A DNA stretch of 64,000 nucleotides from NCBI GenBank assembly GCA_029262895.1, contig JAJCYM010000086.1:1-64000 (forward strand), written 5' to 3'. The notes beneath the pieces were generated by a model. It was not told where the DNA came from. It ran no database searches and saw nothing but the letters and a program-made list of their open reading frames with translations. Source of the DNA: Roseivirga sp. (lineage in GTDB: Bacteria; Bacteroidota; Bacteroidia; Cytophagales; Cyclobacteriaceae). Position numbers and translations under genes: made by a program. Of the stretch, positions 43,873 to 52,873 are shown piece after piece (position 1 is the first letter of the stretch; every line of letters starts with the position of its first letter).

Positions 43873-44481
43873 ATGAGAAAGATAATCGTAGTGATTTTTT
43901 TGGGTGTTCTGGCTTTCAGTGTAGAAGCCCAGTACGAGGAAGGTAAGCATTATGAAGTGGTGAGTGAAACAAAAACTGAGAAGCCAACCGTAACTGAGTT
44001 TTTCTCTTTGTTCTGCGGGCATTGTTATGAATTCGAACCCATGATCGGAACATTCGCGAAAGGGCTTACGGCCGGCACAACTTTTGAAAAATCTCATGTA
44101 GATTATATTCCCAGAGATAATAAGGAAGTAAGCGTAGGAATCGTTAAGGCATTCCTGACTATGCAGGCTCTGGGAGTGGAAAAAAGACTTGTACCTGCTG
44201 CTTTCGATTATATTCATGCCCAAAGAAAACCGGTCGCCAATGAGGCAGATATCAAGGCTATATTCCTTGCCTATGGAGTGTCTTCGGCAGATTTTGATAA
44301 GCACTACAATAGCCCCAAAACTGCTGAAGGCGCAAAGAAAATGATTGCTTTATGGCAGGAGAAAAAAATCACTAACGTACCAACCTTTGTGGTTAATGGA
44401 AAATACAAAGTCCACACTGCAAGTGTGTCCGGTTGGGCAGAACTAATCAAACTGGTGAACTACCTGCTTGAGCAAGATTGA
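43873..44481 (+). CDS. DsbA-family thiol:disulfide protein
   Basis: About 202 residues from ATG 43873 (an earlier in-frame TTG at 43864 is unlikely). Signal peptide ends near AQ (19-20). The thioredoxin fold has FFSLFCGHC with the redox pair Cys48-Cys51, an inserted helical domain as in DsbA, and the cis-Pro in TNVPTFVVNG. The opening YEEGKHYEVVSE and overall shape are like proteobacterial DsbA. It is likely a periplasmic oxidase or isomerase partner; no DsbB is nearby. The CGHC pair is as in protein disulfide isomerase instead of the CPHC of E. coli DsbA. Confidence 0.9.
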   Translation: MRKIIVVIFLGVLAFSVEAQYEEGKHYEVVSETKTEKPTVTEFFSLFCGHCYEFEPMIGTFAKGLTAGTTFEKSHVDYIPRDNKEVSVGIVKAFLTMQALGVEKRLVPAAFDYIHAQRKPVANEADIKAIFLAYGVSSADFDKHYNSPKTAEGAKKMIALWQEKKITNVPTFVVNGKYKVHTASVSGWAELIKLVNYLLEQD

Positions 44482-44628
44482 TTTTGCACAAATCTGCGTA
44501 AAGCGCATAAGCTAGGTTTAATTTCAATATTTGGTCCGTGATTTATTGATCACACCATCGACAAAATTCCACTTGTTAGCAAACAGGAGAATTGTCATCT
44601 TAGGCATTCAACCTTAAATGAATTCCTG

Positions 44629-46806
44629 ATGAAAAAGCTCTTTTTCCTATTCCTTATAGTTGCGGTTTCATGTAGCCCAAGTGGCAATGATGAATTGTCC
44701 AGATGGCAGGCCCATGCCGATAATGTGACCATCATTCGAGATGATTTTGGAGTCCCTCATATTTACGGGAAAACGGATGCTGATGCGGTCTTCGGGATGC
44801 TTTATGCCCAAGCTGAAGATGATTTTCCTCGAGTAGAACGCAACTATTATTGGGCGATTGGAAGGCTTGCAGAAGTTGAAGGAGAAGGTGCAATTTTCAG
44901 TGATTTGAGAGCAAGGCTCTATATGACTGTGGATGAGGCCAAGGAGGCCTACAACTCGGCTCCTCAATGGTTAAAGGATTTATGTGATGCCTATGCCGAT
45001 GGCATCAACTACTATCTCCATACTCATCCAGAAGTGAAACCTAAATTACTAACCAGATTTGAACCTTGGTTCCCAATGTTTTTTAGTGAAGGCTCCATCG
45101 GAGGTGATATAGAAAGCGTTAGAACGAGAGGCATTGCGGCCTTTTATGGTAGAGGAGAATCACTGGCCTATAACGAAATACAGGAATCACAACCGATTTA
45201 TGACCCAAATAAAGAGCCACAGGGGTCTAATGGTTTTGCCATTTCGGGCGAGCATACAGCTTCTGGTGATGCGATGCTTTTGATCAATCCTCATACCTCC
45301 TTTTACTTCCGCGGAGAGTCGCAGGTGGTGAGTGAAGAGGGCCTGAATGCTTATGGAGCAACCACCTGGGGGCAGTTCTTTATCTACCAGGGATTCAACG
45401 AAAACACCGGTTGGATGCATACTTCGACTCGCGTGGATTTTATGGATGAATTTGTCGAAGACGTGAGTGAAGTAGATGGCAAGATGATGTATAAATATGG
45501 CGATGAAATGCGGGAAGTAGAGGTGTCTGAAGTGACTTTGAAGTATAAAGAAGGGGAGGAGATAAAGGAAAGAACATTCCCGATGTATCACACACATCAT
45601 GGCCCAATCACCCATAAGATCGATGACAAATATGTGGTTACCAAACTTAACTGGGATCCGGTGAATGCTTTGATACAATCGTTCACTCGAACCAAGTTGA
45701 AGAATCATGATGAGTTTTGGGAAATGATGAGAATCAAACGCAATTCATCTAATAACACGGTTTTTGCAGATTCGGAAGGAAATATAGCTTACTACCATGG
45801 CAATTTCATCCCGAAACGCGATCCTCAGTTCGATTATTCAAGACCCGTTGATGGTAGCAATCCAGCAACAGATTGGAATGGCCTCCACACGGTAGAAGAA
45901 GCGATCACAATTGTTAATCCCGAAAATGGTTGGATTCAAAACTGTAATTCAACTCCGTTTACTGCGGCAATGCAATTCAGTCCAAAGGCTGAAGATTATG
46001 CTATCTATATGGCTCCCGATTTGGAGAACTATAGAGGCCTGCATGCGGTGAAGGTTTTGAAAGACGCCAATAACCTGACTTTGGATGGACTGATTGAATT
46101 GGCATACGATCCGTACTTGCCTGCTTTTGAGAAGTTTATTCCCGGACTTGTTCAAGCCTATGATCGATCCAGAAATAAAGACCCGAAATTAAGAGGGGCG
46201 ATTAATGTGCTTCGCAACTGGGATTTTAGAACAGGTCTGGAGTCGGTAGGAATGTCTCTCGCGCATTATTATGGCTTAGCTTATAACAGGGGGGGTAAGA
46301 ATCCTCAAGGTCTGAGAGGTAACGATCGCTTTGACTATTTCGGAACAGGTTCTCCCATGGCAGAACGCTTGGAAATATTTAGCAAAGCCTTTGATCAGCT
46401 CGAAGCAGACTTTGGCAGTTGGAATACACCTTGGGGGGAGATTAACCGATTCCAAAGACTGACCGGGGATATGAATCTGAAATTTGATGATAACCAGGAA
46501 AGTATACCGGTTGGATTGTCCTCGGGAAGATGGGGAGCTTTGGCCTCTTTTGGTGCTAGCAAGAAGGCGGGAACGAACAGAATTTACGGCACTTCTGGAA
46601 ACAGTTTTGTTGCGGTTGTAGAATTTGGTGACAAGGTAAAAGCTAAAAGCATGCTGGCCGGTGGGCAAAGTAATGATCCCAATTCACCACATTTTTATGA
46701 TCAAGCTCAGCGATATGCTGATGCACAGTTTAAAGACGTGGCGTTCTACAAGGAGGATGTTCAGGCCAGAGCCAAACGGACTTATAAGCCGGGAGAACGA
46801 AATTAG
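44629..46806 (+). CDS. penicillin acylase family lipoprotein
   Basis: A 725-residue N-terminal-nucleophile hydrolase precursor. The N-terminus is a lipoprotein signal with lipobox AVSC (Cys15). An alpha-chain region (about 30-185) precedes the cleavage/nucleophile site GSNGFAISGEHTASG, Ser200 being the predicted new N-terminus of the beta chain. Relatives split penicillin G, glutaryl-cephalosporins or N-acyl homoserine lactones; sequence alone cannot pick the substrate. It is likely anchored at the outer or inner membrane facing the periplasm. Confidence 0.92.
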   Translation: MKKLFFLFLIVAVSCSPSGNDELSRWQAHADNVTIIRDDFGVPHIYGKTDADAVFGMLYAQAEDDFPRVERNYYWAIGRLAEVEGEGAIFSDLRARLYMTVDEAKEAYNSAPQWLKDLCDAYADGINYYLHTHPEVKPKLLTRFEPWFPMFFSEGSIGGDIESVRTRGIAAFYGRGESLAYNEIQESQPIYDPNKEPQGSNGFAISGEHTASGDAMLLINPHTSFYFRGESQVVSEEGLNAYGATTWGQFFIYQGFNENTGWMHTSTRVDFMDEFVEDVSEVDGKMMYKYGDEMREVEVSEVTLKYKEGEEIKERTFPMYHTHHGPITHKIDDKYVVTKLNWDPVNALIQSFTRTKLKNHDEFWEMMRIKRNSSNNTVFADSEGNIAYYHGNFIPKRDPQFDYSRPVDGSNPATDWNGLHTVEEAITIVNPENGWIQNCNSTPFTAAMQFSPKAEDYAIYMAPDLENYRGLHAVKVLKDANNLTLDGLIELAYDPYLPAFEKFIPGLVQAYDRSRNKDPKLRGAINVLRNWDFRTGLESVGMSLAHYYGLAYNRGGKNPQGLRGNDRFDYFGTGSPMAERLEIFSKAFDQLEADFGSWNTPWGEINRFQRLTGDMNLKFDDNQESIPVGLSSGRWGALASFGASKKAGTNRIYGTSGNSFVAVVEFGDKVKAKSMLAGGQSNDPNSPHFYDQAQRYADAQFKDVAFYKEDVQARAKRTYKPGERN

Positions 46807-46860
46807 GAATTAAGAAGTACGAAGTAAGGTTTTGCCTTATACCTCGCAAATTCCAATTCA

Positions 46861-46886
46861 GGCACCGAAACCTTAGCGAAGGTGCC
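46861..46886. repeat. short hairpin after the penicillin acylase gene
   Basis: GGCACC (46861-46866) pairs with GGTGCC (46881-46886), with further partial pairing inside. There is no T-run, so terminator function is doubtful. Confidence 0.45.
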
Positions 46887-46922
46887 AATACCAAAACTCA
46901 AAATTTGAGCTCCCGTTTTCCT

Positions 46923-47048
46923 TCTAAAGTCTAAAGTCTAAAGTCTAAAGTCTAAAGTCTAAAGTCTAAAGTCTAAAGTCTAAAGTCTAAAGTCTAAAGT
47001 CTAAAGTCTAAAGTCTAAAATCTAAAGTCTAAAGTCTAAAGTCTAAAA
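46923..47048. repeat. heptanucleotide tandem array, 18 copies of TCTAAAG
   Basis: Eighteen head-to-tail 7-bp units fill 126 bp; sixteen are TCTAAAG and two (47014 and 47042) are TCTAAAA. On the minus strand it reads TTTAGAC repeats. It starts directly at the stop codon of the last permease gene (47049) and forms its 3' untranslated region. Length is likely variable between strains. Confidence 0.97.
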
Positions 47049-49679
47049 TCACTCATACCTCAATGATTCAACGGGATTGCGTTTTGCCGCTCTCCAGGTT
47101 TGTGACACCACTGCAATAAATGCCAATGTGAACAAGATCAGCATGGCAATGAACATTTCAAATAGGCCAACACCAACACGATAGTGAATCTCGGCTAATA
47201 TTAACTTGTCCAGCACCAGGTATCCGATAAAGGCCCCGATCACTCCTGAGATTAATATGAGACTGATGAAACTCTTTGAAAGTACCATAATGAGATTGCT
47301 CACACTGGCGCCAACTGCTTTTCGAATACCGATCTCCTTAACTCTTGTTTCGGCATTAAAGACTGCCATACCCAAAAGACCAAGGCAGGCAATACTGGCT
47401 GCAATGAGTCCAAGAAAACCGAAGACTCGGGTAAAAATGAGTAAGAATCCACTGGCCTCTTCTAATTGAGTGTCTAGAAATTTGATACTAGGATCATTTT
47501 CTTCGTCCACCGCTTTCCAGGCGCTTTCAATTTTCTCAAGTGTGCCTACAATATCACCGCCTTGAATACTCATATTGATAAAACCCATAGTGTTTGTGGA
47601 TTCCATTAGGATTAAACTACGAATTGGTTCTTCGATATATTGATAATTGAAGTCCTCAATTACCCCTGTTATGGTCATAGGTCGGCCTTGCACATAGAAT
47701 ATCTCACCTAAGATGTCCTGTGGAGAGTCATAACCATGAAATCGTGAAAACTCCACATTCACCATCATCTTGCTCAAATTATCTCCGATTTGTCTGGGTT
47801 CATAGATACTCCCGGCAATAACATCAATATCATGAAGGTCAAAATAGGATGGCGTAGCTGAGATAAAATTTGTGAATAAGGAGTCATTAGTCACGGGGTT
47901 TCTAAGCATAAGCGTGCGGTTTGACCCTGAACCTACGACCATAGATGAGGCTGAAATAGCTGAGATTTCTGGAATTTTTTCTAACTCATTAATGAGTCTT
48001 TCATGATCGTTGCCAAAGAGGGACATGTTCAGGATATTTTCCTGTTGGAAGCCCATATCAAAAGCCATGGTGAATCGGTACTGTTTTAGAACTACAGTCA
48101 TAGCAATAAGGAAAAAGATTGAAATGCTAAATTGAACAACGATGAGCACCTTTCTGATGTTAAGGTGGGAAAACAGTTTCATTGAAGCGTTGCTCCTTAG
48201 TGCCAATAGCGGCTTGATCTTGCTGAAAAATAAGGCTGGGAAAACGCCAGCAATTAAGCCAATGAATATGGCGAATAACAAGAAATAGACCATCAGCACC
48301 GGTGGATTTTCTATTTGCATTACTTGATCGATCCTGGGGATACTACTGATAAATAAAGGTTTGATCACCATAAAGATGAAAACTGAAAAGAACACCGCAA
48401 TCACAGTAACCATCACAGTTTCAATGGTGAATTGATTAAAGATTTGACGCCTTGAACTACCCACAATCTTTCGCACTCCGATTTCCTTGGATCTTCTAAG
48501 TGCCCTGGCAATACTGAGGTTGGTATAGTTGAAACAGGCCGACAATACAATCATCATGGCAACTGCTCCAAGGATAATAAGTGGTAATGGAGGGAATTCC
48601 GTGCCGAGTTGATTGTTTAGGTTCTTTCCAGGTACAATTTGCGTTAGCTTTTGCGTGTCGAAGTTGACGAAGAAGTTTTCATCATCAGCGTAGGCTTCCT
48701 GGCCCATGCGATTAAGCCAACTCTGAACGTTATCCAATGTTTGTCCTTTCTCCAATAGGAAATACACATATCCAGCTGAGAAATCACGCCAATTAGTCGA
48801 TGCTTCGGCCAGAATGTTTTGCTCTTCCAAGGGCTTTACCGAACTGTATGATACGAGGGCGTCAAACTTAAAATGAGAGTGTTTTGGAGGATCGGCAACA
48901 ATGCCTGTAACCAAATATTCACCTCGCTCTGGAATCGATAAGACCTTTCCCATAAGATTTTCCTCAGGCATGAGTTTTTCAGCCAGTGTTTCTGTGAGGA
49001 TGATTGAGAAGGGGTTGGTTAAGGCAGTAGCCGGATTGCCCTGTTGAAGATCAAAAGAGAAGACTTTGAAGAAGTTTTCATCCGCATAAACTCCATTAGC
49101 ATAGATGCTATTATCGTTCAGTTTTAAATTTCCAAAGAACCATCGTCTGATTTTAGCTACAGCCTCTATTCCCGGAACCTCCTCAGCCATTTTTTCTCCC
49201 AGAATGTTAGGTGCAGCGGCCCCTTCATTCCATCGGAAACCCACTTGAACAGGTTTGCTTGTAACTCTGTGAATGCGCTCTTTATTTTCATGGAACTGGT
49301 CAAATTGAACAGCATCAAAAACCAGGTTAACTATGAGTAGGCCCACGGACATACCAATAGCCAAACCAGTAACATTAATGAAAGTGAAAAGTTTGTTTTT
49401 GGACAGGCTTCGGAAAGCCACTTTTGTATAATTTCTAAACATAGCGGTGTTGTTGTAATACTTGTTACTGTTTTTGAATTTCTTGATAACTGATGGGCGA
49501 AGCATTTTCAAAACTTCCTTTTTGTATATCCACCTAGCCTTGGTTGGTCCTAACTCCTCTACATTCAAGGAGAATTCTTCCAATAAGTCACCTTGCAACT
49601 CGTAGTACAGTTCCTTGCGACAAAACTTTTGAAATAGTTTGCGGTAAAGAGAAGGCGGTAAATTGACCGGGTTTTTCAT
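47049..49679 (-). CDS. FtsX/MacB-type permease with N-terminal permease-prefix domain (permease 1)
   Basis: An 876-residue membrane protein. Residues 1-85 are the prefix domain (PPSLYRKLFQKFCRKELYYELQGDLLEEF and KEVLKMLRPSVIKK parts), then TM1 (about 100-120), a MacB-like periplasmic domain, three spans with NLSIARALRRSKEIGVRKIVG, a second periplasmic domain, and three C-terminal spans with EIGIRKAVGAS, ending NPVESLRYE. It has no ATPase domain. It is 50 bp downstream of permease 2 and has no own PadR, so probably belongs to the PadR-permease 2 operon. Confidence 0.9.
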   Translation of the reverse strand: MKNPVNLPPSLYRKLFQKFCRKELYYELQGDLLEEFSLNVEELGPTKARWIYKKEVLKMLRPSVIKKFKNSNKYYNNTAMFRNYTKVAFRSLSKNKLFTFINVTGLAIGMSVGLLIVNLVFDAVQFDQFHENKERIHRVTSKPVQVGFRWNEGAAAPNILGEKMAEEVPGIEAVAKIRRWFFGNLKLNDNSIYANGVYADENFFKVFSFDLQQGNPATALTNPFSIILTETLAEKLMPEENLMGKVLSIPERGEYLVTGIVADPPKHSHFKFDALVSYSSVKPLEEQNILAEASTNWRDFSAGYVYFLLEKGQTLDNVQSWLNRMGQEAYADDENFFVNFDTQKLTQIVPGKNLNNQLGTEFPPLPLIILGAVAMMIVLSACFNYTNLSIARALRRSKEIGVRKIVGSSRRQIFNQFTIETVMVTVIAVFFSVFIFMVIKPLFISSIPRIDQVMQIENPPVLMVYFLLFAIFIGLIAGVFPALFFSKIKPLLALRSNASMKLFSHLNIRKVLIVVQFSISIFFLIAMTVVLKQYRFTMAFDMGFQQENILNMSLFGNDHERLINELEKIPEISAISASSMVVGSGSNRTLMLRNPVTNDSLFTNFISATPSYFDLHDIDVIAGSIYEPRQIGDNLSKMMVNVEFSRFHGYDSPQDILGEIFYVQGRPMTITGVIEDFNYQYIEEPIRSLILMESTNTMGFINMSIQGGDIVGTLEKIESAWKAVDEENDPSIKFLDTQLEEASGFLLIFTRVFGFLGLIAASIACLGLLGMAVFNAETRVKEIGIRKAVGASVSNLIMVLSKSFISLILISGVIGAFIGYLVLDKLILAEIHYRVGVGLFEMFIAMLILFTLAFIAVVSQTWRAAKRNPVESLRYE

Positions 49680-49729
49680 ATACCTAATCGAAGTCGACTT
49701 TTGAGATGATATTTTGAAGAGCGACCATT

Positions 49730-52408
49730 CTATTCACTTCTCAGGTTTTTCACTGGGTTTGCCAACGCTGCTTTGATAGAATGGTAACTAACAGTGACCC
49801 AGGCAATAGCCAAGGCGATAAGTCCACCTGCAATGAAAGAAGTCCATGTTTGGCCAATTTGAATGCGATAGGCAAATCCTTCAAGCCAACCACTCATAAA
49901 CCAAATGACAAGAGGTACGGACAAAATGATGGCTATAAGCACCAGGCGATTGAAATCATGCATTAACAGTATCAAAACACGTTTGGTACTTGCACCTAAT
50001 ACCTTTCGTACTGCGATTTCTTTTACTCTGCTTCCTATGACGAAGGTGGCCAGACCGAACAAGCCAATACAGGCAATGAGGATGGCGATTCCGGTAAAAA
50101 CCAGAAAGAGGTCTCCGGATTTTTTTTCAGTAGCGTAGAGTTGACTCAGGTTTTGATCTAAAAAACTGTATATCAATGTCTGATCTGGTGCTTGCGCCAG
50201 CCACAGGTTTTCAACCGATCTGATGATATTGGAAGACTCGCGTATATCTGCTTTTATAACAAGGTTTGCCAGGCTCCCCGATAAATAGCGCTCATTGTTG
50301 AAAATGACCAAAGGCGTAATTTCATTGTGCAGAGACTTGTAGTTAAAGTCCTTAACTACACCTACGACTCGATATACCTTATCACCTTCCGGGTTACCGG
50401 AATCCTGATTGTTCATCACCAACTGGCCAATCGGATCGTTCATAATCCCCAGAGATCTTGCAGCCGATTCATTCAAAATCAAGGATAATGAATCTTCAAA
50501 ATCCTTGGAAAAGAATCTTCCTGAGGTCAAATTCATATTCATGGTATGGAGAAATTCATCTTCTACCACCATGCAATTCAGAGAGATTGACTCAGTAGCA
50601 CCGGTGACTTGAAAAGCACTGCCAAAGAATAGCTCACTGCTTCCTGGTAACGCACTGGAACCTCCGATACTTGATACTCCCGGAATTCTCTTCACTTCAG
50701 TTTTAAAGGTCTCCAAGTCTTTAATTCCTGCGGTGCGTTGAAGCACAATCACATTCTCCCTGTCAAAGCCTAAGTTCCTGTTCTGCATGTATTTCATCTG
50801 TTGGCCGACTATCAAGGTGCTGCAGACCAGCACTATTGAGATCAAAAACTGAAATACAACCAAACCGTTCCTGATCCACTGTCCCTTTTTGCCCCGAATT
50901 ATTCTACCCTTTAAAATGGCAACAGGCTGAAATGAAGAAAGGAAAAAGGCGGGGTAGAGGCCGGCAAATAAGCCAAGCAATACGGCAAATAGGCCAAACA
51001 GTACAAGTGTCGACAGACTTATGAAATCCTGAAAAATGATAGTCTTATCGGCAAAATTGTTAAAAGTTGGTAGGAGTAAGTACGCGGCTACCAATCCGAT
51101 GATTGTGCTGCTGACAGTGACAAAAATGGACTCCGCCAAGAATTGGCCAACGAGTTGCTTTTTGAGTGAGCCCATCACTTTTCTGATGCCCACCTCTTTG
51201 GCGCGCTCAGTTGATCTTGCAGTGGCCAGGTTTATAAAATTCACTACTGCCAGAATTATGATAAAGACTGCAATTGCCGAGAAGATGTAGATATAGGTGA
51301 GGTTACCATTGACCTGGAATTCTCCTTCGAGGTGAGAGTTTAGGTGAATGTCCTGAACTGGTTGGAGGTAGTAATTGTAGCCATTACCAGAGGCTTTGTA
51401 GTCAGCAAAAGACATTCTCAGCCTTCTTTCAATTTCTCCTGCCGCGTAGTTTTCTACCAGTTGATCGAATTTCTTATTTACAACATCTACGTCAACCCCT
51501 TCTTTAAGAAGTAGGTAGTTGAAAACACCAAAGTTTAGAAAATTGGGTTTTTGCAAATAGCCCAGATCAAGAATTTCAAAGTCGACCATCACATCAAACT
51601 TGAAATGAGTATTCTTAGGCGTATTTTCGGCCACTCCTGTGACAATTAGGTCACCAAGGTCTGAACGAAGGATCTTTCCGATAGGGTCATCATCTCCAAA
51701 GTATCTGACTGCCGCGTTTTCAGAGAGAATTGCTGCATTTTGTACACTGAATACCTCGTTTCTTTTTCCGTTAATCAGATTGACACCGAAAACCTCAAAG
51801 AAGTTTCTATCTGCAGCGATGAAATTGTTTTCCAGAAAGGTTTCATTGTCATAAGTAACATTGACCCCTCCATTGTTTAGGAAAATTTTGGAGTAAGTCT
51901 CTATTTCAGGAAAGTCAATAGCCGCTTGTTCGGCCATGGATACCGGAGTTCTCGCATATTGAGAGACATGATCTGGGTAGGTGCGATCTACTGCAAGACG
52001 ATAGAGCCTGTCCTTGTTAGGGTGGTAACTGTCATAGGTAGTCTCACTTTGGACGTAAAGCAGAATTAAGGTGGAGACAGCGATACTCATGGCAAGACCA
52101 CCAATGTTTATTGCGGTGTAAAGCTTTTGTTTGAGCAGACTTCTAAATGCGAGTTTTATATTGATTTGGAGCATACCGAAAAATGTTGAGTTGGTTGTTT
52201 TTTTTAATGCTTTTACTATTGATGGTCGAATCATTTTTAAGACTTCTTGTCTATAAATCCACCTGGCTTTGACATGCCCAAACTCTTCGACATTGAGAAG
52301 GAACTCTTCCAGCAAGTCGCCCTGCAATTCCGGATACAATTCGTTTTTGCAAAACCACTTAAACACCCTAGAATAAAATCGAGGTGGCCGAGGCGGAGAT
52401 TCAGGCAT
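49730..52408 (-). CDS. FtsX/MacB-type permease with permease-prefix domain (permease 2)
   Basis: An 892-residue protein of the same layout: prefix domain (PPRFYSRVFKWFCKNELYPE, LEEFLLNVEE, KMIRPSIVKA), span near 110-130, periplasmic domain, first FtsX block with NLATARSTERAKEVGIRKVMG, second periplasmic domain, last FtsX block with EIAVRKVLGAS, ending NPVKNLRSE. Its ATG lies inside the end of the PadR gene (8-bp overlap). It differs more from permeases 3-5 than they do from each other. Confidence 0.9.
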   Translation of the reverse strand: MPESPPRPPRFYSRVFKWFCKNELYPELQGDLLEEFLLNVEEFGHVKARWIYRQEVLKMIRPSIVKALKKTTNSTFFGMLQINIKLAFRSLLKQKLYTAINIGGLAMSIAVSTLILLYVQSETTYDSYHPNKDRLYRLAVDRTYPDHVSQYARTPVSMAEQAAIDFPEIETYSKIFLNNGGVNVTYDNETFLENNFIAADRNFFEVFGVNLINGKRNEVFSVQNAAILSENAAVRYFGDDDPIGKILRSDLGDLIVTGVAENTPKNTHFKFDVMVDFEILDLGYLQKPNFLNFGVFNYLLLKEGVDVDVVNKKFDQLVENYAAGEIERRLRMSFADYKASGNGYNYYLQPVQDIHLNSHLEGEFQVNGNLTYIYIFSAIAVFIIILAVVNFINLATARSTERAKEVGIRKVMGSLKKQLVGQFLAESIFVTVSSTIIGLVAAYLLLPTFNNFADKTIIFQDFISLSTLVLFGLFAVLLGLFAGLYPAFFLSSFQPVAILKGRIIRGKKGQWIRNGLVVFQFLISIVLVCSTLIVGQQMKYMQNRNLGFDRENVIVLQRTAGIKDLETFKTEVKRIPGVSSIGGSSALPGSSELFFGSAFQVTGATESISLNCMVVEDEFLHTMNMNLTSGRFFSKDFEDSLSLILNESAARSLGIMNDPIGQLVMNNQDSGNPEGDKVYRVVGVVKDFNYKSLHNEITPLVIFNNERYLSGSLANLVIKADIRESSNIIRSVENLWLAQAPDQTLIYSFLDQNLSQLYATEKKSGDLFLVFTGIAILIACIGLFGLATFVIGSRVKEIAVRKVLGASTKRVLILLMHDFNRLVLIAIILSVPLVIWFMSGWLEGFAYRIQIGQTWTSFIAGGLIALAIAWVTVSYHSIKAALANPVKNLRSE

Positions 52409-52739
52409 AGTTATGTTGTAGTCTTAATTTTGGCACCTCGTTCCAAAGTTGATCCCGAATGTCTTTGGCATCTTTAAGCGCAGCTATGCCTTTGTTGGTG
52501 ACTTCATAGTATCGCTTTGGCATTCCACCACGCTCTTTATTCGCTTCGCCCTGCCAGGATTTAATGAGCCCCTTATCTTCCATTCGGCTCAAGGCAGTAT
52601 GCAGTGCACCTCGGCTGATAGCCCGATCTGCTCTTGATTTGATCTCTCTTTTTATGGAAACACCATAAGCGTTTTCATTTAAAACCATGATAGTGAGCAA
52701 AACAATTTCTTGAAATTCTCCCAGATGTGTTCCTTTCAT
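52401..52739 (-). CDS. PadR family transcriptional regulator (PadR 1)
   Basis: 112 residues from ATG 52739 (MKGTHLGEFQEIVLLTIMVL); the longer frame to 52829 runs through the operator and is rejected. Winged-helix PadR features: NAYGVSIKREIKSR, ISRGALHTALSRMEDKGLI, GGMPKRYYEVTNKG. It lacks the long C-terminal dimer helix domain of larger PadRs. It overlaps permease 2 by 8 bp and has the imperfect palindrome at 52756-52779 just upstream, so probably represses its own operon. Confidence 0.93.
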   Translation of the reverse strand: MKGTHLGEFQEIVLLTIMVLNENAYGVSIKREIKSRADRAISRGALHTALSRMEDKGLIKSWQGEANKERGGMPKRYYEVTNKGIAALKDAKDIRDQLWNEVPKLRLQHNYA

Positions 52740-52755
52740 TTTGGTGGTTAATTTA

Positions 52756-52779
52756 GCACGTTCTAAAATGTAGACGTGC
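52756..52779. promoter_or_regulatory. putative PadR operator, site 1
   Basis: GCACGT-TCTAAAATGTAG-ACGTGC: perfect 6-bp outer arms (52756-52761 and 52774-52779) and further symmetry inside (TCT/AGA). It ends 17 bp before the PadR 1 ATG. The pattern ACGTTCT-N6-TAGACGT recurs upstream of the other PadR genes. Confidence 0.65.
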
Positions 52780-52810
52780 TTCACGTGATTTTGTTTCCGG
52801 AAATTGAGAA

Positions 52811-52851
52811 AAACAAAAAAACGTCCCAAACCATATGATCTGAGACGTTTT
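52811..52851 (-). terminator. terminator after permease 3
   Basis: On the minus strand AAAACGTC (52851-52844) and GACGTTTT (52825-52818) form a stem with a long loop, followed by TTTTTTGTTT. It lies 23 bp past the permease 3 stop and separates that module from the PadR 1 operator. Confidence 0.75.
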
Positions 52852-52873
52852 AAATTGGAATTAAAATGAGTTA

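Noticed and set aside
46923-47048. CRISPR or coding repeat for the TCTAAAG array
   Set aside because: There are no spacers between units, and all frames contain stops or are very short.
52740-52829. N-terminal extension of PadR 1 to 52829
   Set aside because: The extra 30 codons run through the palindromic operator and have no counterpart in PadR 2 and PadR 3.
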